Source of the DNA: Phoronis ovalis
Lineage: Eukaryota > Phoronida > Phoronidae
NCBI GenBank assembly: GCA_028565635.1
Contig: JAOXYB010020270.1
Location: forward strand, 1,406 to 13,318
Length of the DNA stretch: 11,913 nucleotides
Reading direction: 5' to 3'
Position 1 is the stretch's first letter; every line of letters starts with the position of its first letter. A program made the position numbers and the translations under genes. Positions 9,801 through 11,913 of this stretch are shown here, one piece after another. The notes below the pieces were generated by a model. It saw nothing but the letters and a program-made list of their open reading frames with translations, was not told where the DNA came from and searched no databases.

Positions 9801-11913
9801 ATAACTAATAAGAGCAATGAAATTAAAGTTATTACCAACTAGTGAATAAAACATATGAAAGCCACATACGCTTCGTATACGCAGGCCTATTACAAAAAAG
9901 GGCATGTGTTCACAATTGTCCCTATTACAACAACTATGTGGCATTAGGAACCAATTGCAAGCATGGTTACTTCTGTCACTTTTTATCAAACATTGCATTA
10001 CATCCAAGCCTACTGATTAACCCAGTTTTCCCTGTATTCCTCACTAATTCCACCTAGCGGTCTGTTGTTAGAAACCTCACCAAAGTTAATTGGATAGGGC
10101 TGTATCACAGTAGGCATGAGATATGATCGAGTATCATTATTTGTGACTGAATAGGTCATTTACTAGAAGGCCATACATTACTATTAAGGTGGATGGGAAA
10201 TTCAACCGCATCTTGTGTGCTATTTAAGTACAGTTACATGCCGATCAATGATCAACTGTAGCTTTATGCCACATACACGAATTGTGTGCTTTATAAGTAC
10301 AGTTACATGCCGATCAATGATCAACAGTATATTTATGCCACATACACGAATTGTGTGCTATATAAGTACAGTTACATGCCGATCAATGATCAACAGTATA
10401 TTTATGCCACATACACGAATTGTGTGCTATATAAGTACAGTTACATGCCGATCAATGATCAACAGTATATTTATGCCACATACACGAATTGTGTGCTTTA
10501 TAAGTACAGTTACATGCCGATCAATGATCAACAGTATATTTATGCCACATACACGAATTGTGTGCTATATAAGTACAGTTACATGCCTATCAGTGATCTG
10601 CATACTATGCGAATAATTACCTTAAGGCTATTACCGGTGACTCTTCAAGATCTATCTGAATAACTTGAGTAACAGCAGTTTGGCGTTTGTTTAGTTTCTT
10701 TATTATGACCATCACTTCTAGAGGGTCTGGCACATAAACTTTGGTTGTATCCAGTATAAAGATGCCAGTCTTTGTAGCATCCAATCTATCTGAATAACAA
10801 AATTAAACGCATTTTCTATACTTTTTAGAATGAATTACCAATTGTGATTTTCCAAGGTATCACATATGAGTACATGCTATACAAAATGATGGATTGTGAA
10901 TACCACAAAGTTATAAGATTACCTGGTTCACTGACATATCTAAAGCAGCTCCCCACACTTGTAATATTGTCATTATTATGGTTCGCATTATAGGTACAAC
11001 TGGATGTTGCATGTTCTAAAATTGTAGTGTACTTGGCATCATATCGTGGAAATGTTTCACAAGGTCGCCTACATAGCCAAGTAAATGTATAATCGGCAGT
11101 TTTATTTTCTTCACTGACGACATCAGGATCATACGTTAAGGTCGAAGCATCCACCTTATAATGAGGGCCCTGTTTGCGTTTCACAAGCGAGCCACCTTTA
11201 ATCTCTGCGTGCAGGGGAGTTTCAACGATTCTTACAAAGGTTGAATCTCTTGACCACACTCCATCAGCACCCACCATTGATACGTTCAGGTAAAATCTAT
11301 AAAGACCGTAATCCAAAGATCGCTTAGGAACCAAAAAGTAACGTCCGTCACTAACAGCCATTTCTATTTCTGCAGGTATTTCTTTCATCTCAGGTTCCTT
11401 GACAAAATAGGCTTCCCAACTATATACCGCGTCAGATGTCAAATCACATATAAGAGTTACTTCAGATTTTAAAAGTAAATCTTTCGATTTATTTTGCATT
11501 TTGTACATAAAGGTATCGCAATAAGGCGGGTAACACTTGTTTGGTTCTTTTACATATATTAATGGCTTAGAACAGTGAGGTATGGAGTAGCCTACTTGCA
11601 CAGGCTTGACCGTGATTTCCTCCGTGGTTGTTGCAGGTGCCTCCGAGGTTGTTGCAGGTGCCTCCTTGTTTGTTGTAATTGCCTCGGTGGTTGTTTTATG
11701 TACCTTGGTGTTTGTTATAGATGCCTCCGTTGTTGTTGTAAGTGCCTCCGTAGTTGTTGTAGGTGCCTTAGTGATTGTTATAGGCGCCTCTGTGGTTGTT
11801 GAAGGTGGTTCCGTGGTTGGTGTAGGTGCCTCCGTTGTTGTTGTAGGTTCCTCCGTTGTTGTTGTAGGTGCCTGCGTGGTTGTTGCAGGTGGCTCCGTGG
11901 TTGTTGCAGGTGG
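412..11913 (-). CDS. REJ-domain polycystin-1-like protein, 13 exons, 5'-partial (discontinuous)
   Basis: Joined exons (minus strand, 5' to 3'): 11913-10923, 10789-10621, 9749-9648, 9255-9044, 8806-8609, 8020-7905, 7017-6849, 5981-5824, 4049-3806, 3504-3470, 3025-2881, 2623-2526, 807-412. Phases agree at all 12 junctions and no internal stop appears in about 1,010 residues. Seen: a Thr/Pro/Glu-rich heptad array (1-104), a Cys-bearing linker, then REJ hallmarks: YGLYRF (202-207), IKGG (238-241), DPD (262-264), FTWLC (277-281), CVTNC (388-392) and an LPPLTGNCSVEPSSGEAL block near 500. An LREET block near 706 and a predicted helical stretch follow. This order matches the ectodomain of polycystin-1 family proteins and sea urchin sperm REJ receptors, which act at the cell surface in sensing or fertilisation. 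Several NxS/T sites support an extracellular location. Missing: start codon, signal peptide, GPS, membrane segments and PLAT. The family call is strong; the exact orthologue and function are not known. Confidence 0.88.
1235..1313. repeat. Near-perfect hairpin, 33-bp arms and 11-nt loop
   Basis: 1236-1268 and 1280-1312 are reverse complements with a single mismatch (C1252 opposite A1296). In a minus-strand transcript, the sense of the host gene, that pair becomes G:U, so the stem would be fully paired. The total length of about 77 nt resembles a microRNA precursor, but the near-perfect stem is also typical of MITE remnants or template-switch palindromes. Confidence 0.95.
1562..1750 (+). repeat. 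Dispersed repeat, copy A
   Basis: Same ordered blocks as the 10031-10210 copy: CTCACTAATTCCACC at 1570, GTAGGCATGAGA at 1634, ATTTGTGACTGAAC, TTTACTAGAAG and GTGGATGGGAAA ending at 1740. Differences include a longer AT-rich middle. Unknown non-autonomous element family with no reading frame. Confidence 0.75.
1886..1970. repeat. 9-bp minisatellite (CACTGCACC), about 9.4 copies
   Basis: Nearly perfect tandem repeat with one A-to-G variant (CCCGCTG) close to the right end. Low divergence indicates recent expansion or active copy-number change. Confidence 0.97.
2526..2623 (-). CDS. Exon 12: GAIN-like strand segment
   Basis: 98 nt, phase 1 in and phase 0 out. Encodes ILVAQNGNRIKFPVAGGLF and ends in TTQYVSVV. 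The pattern i-x-x-x-x-x-x-x-f-x-l/v-P then v-x-v matches the beta-rich region seen just before the GPS in this family. Donor GTG|GTAAAT. Confidence 0.8.
2624..2880 (-). other. Intron 11 (257 bp)
   Basis: GTAAGG donor and GTTTTTCAG acceptor, phase 1. Contains a short TA dinucleotide run (about 2709-2720). Confidence 0.75.
2881..3025 (-). CDS. Exon 11: VLDLATSVGEQII block
   Basis: 145 nt, phase 0 in and phase 1 out. Encodes NHVLDLATSVGEQIISKKV followed by IGETSSVVRTAKMNMTVTKR. The helix followed by G-E and a beta-rich m-x-v-x-K strand fits the GAIN-like part before the GPS in polycystin-1 proteins. Acceptor TTTCAG, donor CTG|GTAAGG. NMT is a possible glycosylation site. Confidence 0.83.
3026..3469 (-). 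other. Intron 10 (444 bp)
   Basis: Contains a GT-rich low-complexity stretch (about 3078-3175). The rest is AT-rich with no other signal. Acceptor ATTGTTTCAG. Confidence 0.7.
3078..3175. repeat. GT-rich low-complexity stretch
   Basis: Irregular GTATG, GTGTG and GTGGATG repeats on the plus strand, without a fixed period. It makes an artificial minus-strand open frame of His/Pro/Thr-rich residues (2995-3219) that is not a gene. Confidence 0.7.
3470..3504 (-). CDS. Exon 10: 35-nt micro-exon
   Basis: Lies between a strong acceptor (CTTTTTGCAG) and a strong donor (GAA|GTGAGT). Phase 1 in and phase 0 out; reads TNVLETNSSRNE. Without it exon 9 (phase 1) cannot join exon 11 at its TTTCAG acceptor (phase 0). 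With it the protein reads on as LTTITNVLETN and then PLTRNHVLDLATSVGE. Found by phase reasoning and splice-site strength, so experimental support is missing. Alternatives are weaker acceptors inside exon 11. Confidence 0.7.
3505..3805 (-). other. Intron 9 (301 bp)
   Basis: Consensus GTAAGT donor and a CTTTTTGCAG acceptor in front of the micro-exon. AT-rich with an ATAATAATAAT stretch near 3648; no other structure seen. Confidence 0.7.
3806..4049 (-). CDS. Exon 9: LREET helical block before the GAIN/GPS region
   Basis: 244 nt, phase 0 in and phase 1 out, with a TTTGTTTTAG acceptor and a consensus A|GTAAGT donor. Encodes LREETIGALKLVGIKSVEIL then SSVLNILTERKDVLSKNSVD and AVDALTNQVAFV. L-R-E-x-T followed by vL-x-x-iT-x-x-x-x-x-L-S is characteristic of the helical region between REJ and GPS in polycystins. 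The in-frame read-through to a stop at about 3765 lies beyond the donor. Confidence 0.88.
4254..4492. mobile_element. MITE-like element with terminal inverted repeats and internal 41-bp repeats
   Basis: The left end AAATTTAGAC and right end GTCTAAATTT are perfect inverted repeats, and the match continues imperfectly for about 35 bp (CAGGCCTACCTA against CAGGTCTACCTA). Inside are four degenerate units of 41-42 bp, each starting CGGA and holding a GTTCGAGT-like core at 4312, 4354, 4395 (GGCTCGAAT) and 4436. The last core, GGTTCGAGTCC, matches a tRNA T-loop/B-box and is followed by TTTT. No protein is encoded. Terminal inverted repeats plus an internal tandem array are known for several invertebrate MITEs. 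Target-site duplication is unclear. Confidence 0.75.
5258..5515. repeat. GC-rich 43-bp minisatellite, six full copies
   Basis: Units start (TAGAATGG) at 5258, 5301, 5344, 5387, 5430 and 5473, exactly 43 bp each. Each carries AGCTCGTCCCTTTAAGAC followed by a GC-rich GCGGCCCCCGCA. Copies 4 and 5 share TTATGACGCAG, showing unit duplication within the array; copy 1 has ACACGG and copy 6 has AAGTTCG. GC content is far above the surrounding intron. Confidence 0.97.
5617..5640. repeat. Short perfect hairpin, 9-bp arms
   Basis: CTATGAACC and GGTTCATAG flank a 6-nt loop. Located about 100 bp from the 43-bp array. No run of T follows that would suggest a terminator. Confidence 0.8.
5824..5981 (-). CDS. 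Exon 8: post-REJ, Gly/Asn-rich loop
   Basis: 158 nt. The only phase-compatible acceptor near the poly-T tract is AAAACAG at 5982 (phase 1 in); the CTCTAAG at about 5996 would shift frame. Encodes VIRFGIFVEHSN, a Gly/Asn/Ser-rich linker (DGGNYAGDGGSN, NVT site), then a helix TAEEAIKEIEAVR. The donor is ambiguous: CGG|GTTAAA (exon end 5824) and GCG|GTACTT (exon end 5809) are both phase 0 and differ by five residues. Neither is a strong consensus. The least certain of the large exons. Confidence 0.65.
6157..6677. mobile_element. Possible MITE with short terminal inverted repeats
   Basis: Left end ATTAAGGACTCGAGATAC and right end, reverse-complemented, ATTAAGGGCTCGAGGTGC match at 14 of 18 positions. 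Further in, TATTTGACTTTAAT on the left and ATTAAGTCAAAT on the right are also roughly inverted. The interior is AT-rich with no reading frame. Ends and target duplication are not certain; a chance match in AT-rich sequence is possible. Confidence 0.4.
6751..6810. repeat. 20-bp unit, three identical copies, with a CRE-like core
   Basis: TAGTGCCATTACGTCATTAT occurs three times exactly in tandem. Each unit contains TTACGTCA (reverse TGACGTAA), similar to ATF/CREB or PAR-bZIP sites. The identity of the copies points to a recent triplication; binding function is speculative. Confidence 0.95.
6849..7017 (-). CDS. Exon 7: post-REJ helical region
   Basis: 169 nt, phase 0 in and phase 1 out, with a consensus GTGAGT donor. 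Encodes VTIPDQDNLTAALNMYF followed by a charged, helix-rich stretch ending in LHNLCAVL. The D-x-x-x-L start and the repeated Leu/Ala spacing fit the segment after the REJ domain in polycystins, which begins the approach to the GAIN/GPS module. NLT and NGT are possible N-glycosylation sites. Confidence 0.85.
7174..7265. repeat. Long inverted repeat, 23-bp perfect arms
   Basis: Arms 7174-7196 and 7243-7265 (containing TTTTGATCCTGTCTCACAG) are exact reverse complements with a 46-bp spacer. No clear target-site duplication flanks it, and the sequence is unrelated to the other inverted repeats in the window. Confidence 0.95.
7798..7881. repeat. Long inverted repeat, 22-bp perfect arms
   Basis: Arms 7798-7819 and 7860-7881 (GGCCCATTCACACTTACC-type) are exact reverse complements. 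Inside, after a 4-by-4 mismatch, 7824-7830 pairs with 7849-7855 (CGCTTCA/TGAAGCG), leaving an 18-nt loop. In the minus-strand transcript this is a hairpin close to the 5' splice site of intron 6. Confidence 0.95.
7905..8020 (-). CDS. Exon 6: end of REJ domain
   Basis: 116 nt, phase 1 in and phase 0 out. Encodes GIIPTMPQGRHFGP then VEFRIMATDLYGAPSEV, matching the terminal REJ strand pattern L-P-x-G with v-x-v-x-V-x-D-x-Y-G-A. Acceptor GTTTACAG and donor GAG|GTAAAA. Afterwards the protein continues into the post-REJ region. Confidence 0.9.
8021..8608 (-). other. Intron 5 (588 bp)
   Basis: Contains a partial dispersed-repeat copy (about 8152-8250). The acceptor sits after a poly-T run (TTTGTTTACAG). 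Open frames here (7966-8196, 8463-8657) are exon read-throughs. Confidence 0.7.
8152..8250 (+). repeat. Dispersed repeat, partial copy C
   Basis: The block at 8204-8236 closely matches the right end of the 1562-1750 copy (GTTACTAT-x-GAAGT-x-GATGGGAAAATCA), and a TTACTAGA motif lies upstream as in copies A and B. Only the 3' part of the family is clear. Weaker than the other two copies. Confidence 0.55.
8609..8806 (-). CDS. Exon 5: REJ G-x-C-x-V-x-P block
   Basis: 198 nt, phase 1 on both sides. It encodes VNLPPLTGNCSVEPSSGEAL, then ITLFNTECTSLFSDGDIPVTY. The pattern pP-x-x-G-x-C-x-V-x-P-x-x-G-x-A/L followed by F-x-x-x-C and P-x-x-Y-x-x-x-Y is one of the best conserved REJ stretches in polycystin-1 family proteins. 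It ends at EG before a GTAGCT donor. NCS is a possible N-glycosylation site. Strong evidence for the family call. Confidence 0.92.
8807..9043 (-). other. Intron 4 (237 bp)
   Basis: GTAAGA donor and an ATTACAG acceptor, phase 1. AT-rich with no repeat seen. Confidence 0.75.
9044..9255 (-). CDS. Exon 4: REJ domain, EWYLVEV to NIYG
   Basis: 212 nt, phase 2 in and phase 1 out. The acceptor CTCGCAG at 9256 starts the exon so that the split codon forms Glu in YEWYLVEV, matching the conserved Tyr-x-Trp strand of REJ domains. Also visible: LPDLFNSSDSG (an NSS glycosylation site) and YGFRIRVW, which resembles the strand preceding the G-x-C-x-V-x-P block. Donor ATG|GTAAGA. The longer open frame beginning at 9368 is read-through into intron 3. 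Confidence 0.88.
9256..9647 (-). other. Intron 3 (392 bp)
   Basis: AT-rich intron with T-rich runs near 9540 and 9604. A plus-strand open frame (9500-9790) overlaps exon 3 and has no recognisable features. No repeats or RNA genes seen. Confidence 0.7.
9648..9749 (-). CDS. Exon 3: REJ CxxNC segment
   Basis: 102 nt, phase 2 on both sides, between TTTTACAG and a consensus GTAAGT donor. Joined to the previous exon it reads S-CVTNC-RDKFNANQRFSI and ends in DAFIY, the Cys-x-x-Asn-Cys region found in the central part of REJ domains. A symmetric exon, so its skipping would preserve frame. Confidence 0.85.
10031..10210 (+). repeat. Dispersed repeat, copy B
   Basis: Shares ordered blocks with the 1562-1750 copy: CTCACTAATTCCACC, GGTCTGTT, GTAGGCATGAGA, ATTTGTGACTGAA, TTTACTAGAAG and GTGGATGGGAAA, in the same orientation and similar spacing. 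Diverged and indel-bearing in between. Family not recognised; no open reading frame, so a SINE- or MITE-like non-autonomous element is the most likely type. The 69-bp array starts directly at its right end. Confidence 0.75.
10215..10598. repeat. 69-bp tandem repeat, about 5.6 copies
   Basis: Unit starts (GTGTGC) fall at 10215, 10284, 10353, 10422, 10491 and 10560, exactly 69 bp apart. Copies differ at few positions: CTTTATAAG in copies 2 and 5, CTATATAAG in copies 3, 4 and 6, and CTATTTAAG in copy 1, with CTGTAGCT in copy 1 against CAGTATAT elsewhere. Because 69 is a multiple of three, the array stays open in at least two plus-strand frames (10215-10616 and 10286-10663), each with 23-residue periodicity. 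It lies inside an intron of the minus-strand gene, so coding is unlikely. Confidence 0.95.
10621..10789 (-). CDS. Exon 2: middle of REJ domain
   Basis: 169 nt, phase 1 in and phase 2 out. It encodes about 56 residues including the stretch GIFILDTTKVYV and ends in SPVIAL, which precedes the CxxNC motif of the next exon. An upstream GT after 10635 (ACCG|GTAATA) was considered, but it would put the next exon into a frame with an early stop. The donor AAG|GTAATT at 10620 keeps the REJ motif PVIAL-x-S-C-V-T-N-C continuous, which decides the boundary. Confidence 0.85.
10790..10922 (-). other. Intron 1 (133 bp)
   Basis: Shortest intron in the gene. GTAATC donor at 10922 and a TTATTCAG acceptor ending at 10790. 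It splits a codon after base 1, giving Asp as the first residue of the next exon. No repeat was seen. Confidence 0.8.
10923..11913 (-). CDS. Exon 1 of window: mucin-like Thr repeat plus first half of REJ domain
   Basis: The frame is open from the window edge to a GTAATC donor (exon ends at 10923, phase 1). The first 104 residues are Thr/Pro/Glu-rich, mucin-like and probably O-glycosylated. Next comes a linker with cysteines at about 114, 127, 132 and 156. The REJ start then shows YGLYRFYLNVSM, HAEIKGGS, a YDPD motif and FTWLC, a spacing typical of REJ domains in polycystin-1 and suREJ. NKS, NVS, NKT and NIT are potential N-glycosylation sites. A GTG at 11601 is an internal Val codon, not a start. 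The exon continues, or begins, beyond the right edge. Confidence 0.9.
11617..11913 (-). repeat. 21-bp tandem array encoding a Thr-rich heptad (EAPTTTT-like)
   Basis: About 14 units of 21 bp run to the window edge and keep frame with the REJ exon. Each unit encodes seven residues of the type E-A/P-P-T-T-T-T, with substitutions such as Ile, Ser, Lys and Asn in the middle copies. The edge units are the most alike and the inner ones the most divergent. Such arrays form extended, O-glycosylated stalks; PKD1L3 has a comparable Ser/Thr-rich repeat region. The plus strand reads as a Cys-rich shadow (CLRGCCR type) that should be ignored. Copy number probably varies between alleles. Confidence 0.9.

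Larger units (their letters stand above)
9750..10620 (-). other. Intron 2 (871 bp) with 69-bp minisatellite and dispersed-repeat copy
   Basis: Holds the 69-bp tandem array (10215-10598), ending only about 22 bp from the 5' splice site, and a copy of a dispersed repeat (about 10031-10210). The rest is AT-rich, with plus- and minus-strand open frames of 70-80 codons that show no protein-family character. The acceptor is a strong TGTTTTACAG. Confidence 0.75.

Noticed and set aside
9500-10057. Three open frames of 71-96 codons on both strands
   Set aside because: AT-rich intronic sequence with Phe/Ile/Asn-biased composition; one overlaps exon 3 in antisense. No motif or splice support.
10621-10640. 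Alternative donor of exon 2 after 10635
   Set aside because: It would leave phase 0, and the next exon would then hit a stop within seven codons, breaking the CxxNC REJ motif.
10215-10663. Two plus-strand repetitive proteins of 125-133 residues
   Set aside because: Their openness follows from a 69-bp period divisible by three; they lie in an intron and resemble no known repeat protein.
11575-11802. Plus-strand Cys-rich repetitive open frame
   Set aside because: Shadow of the Thr-rich heptad array on the minus strand.

Overview
This is a eukaryotic, AT-rich window, most likely from an invertebrate animal. Coding sequence appears only as short blocks, each bounded on the minus strand by AG acceptors and GT donors (GTAAGT, GTGAGT, GTAATC and similar), with introns of about 130 to 1,770 bp. 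Intron lengths, low GC and many small repeats would suit a tunicate such as Ciona, but that is a weak inference; another invertebrate is possible. No bacterial or plasmid features, tRNA or rRNA genes were seen.

Nearly the whole window is one minus-strand gene read right to left, reconstructed here as 13 exons with consistent phases (about 1,010 residues). It is a polycystin-1/REJ-family extracellular protein (PKD1, PKD1L, PKDREJ, sea urchin suREJ). The right edge (11617-11913) encodes a Thr/Pro/Glu-rich, mucin-like heptad array. It is followed by a short Cys-containing linker, a REJ domain spread over exons 1 to 6, and a helical post-REJ region in exons 7 to 13 of the kind that leads to the GAIN/GPS part of polycystins. 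The N-terminus lies beyond the right edge. At the left the gene either ends at a TGA (412-414), giving a soluble truncated protein, or splices on out of the window. No membrane segment, GPS cleavage motif or PLAT domain is visible.

The introns hold most of the unusual structure. There are tandem arrays with periods 19, 9, 43, 20 and 69 bp, and three near-perfect long inverted repeats of unrelated sequence (1235-1313, 7174-7265, 7798-7881). A 239-bp element with terminal inverted repeats (4254-4492) carries four degenerate 41-bp units with tRNA T-loop-like cores. A dispersed repeat family is present in up to three copies. A possible second terminal-inverted-repeat element lies at about 6157-6677. 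A 35-nt micro-exon (3470-3504) was found by phase reasoning and restores the reading frame between two well-supported exons.

No unambiguously new biological system is visible. The best leads are the fold-back and terminal-inverted-repeat elements inside this fast-evolving, probably cell-surface or reproductive gene, and the question of whether it encodes a truncated secreted isoform.
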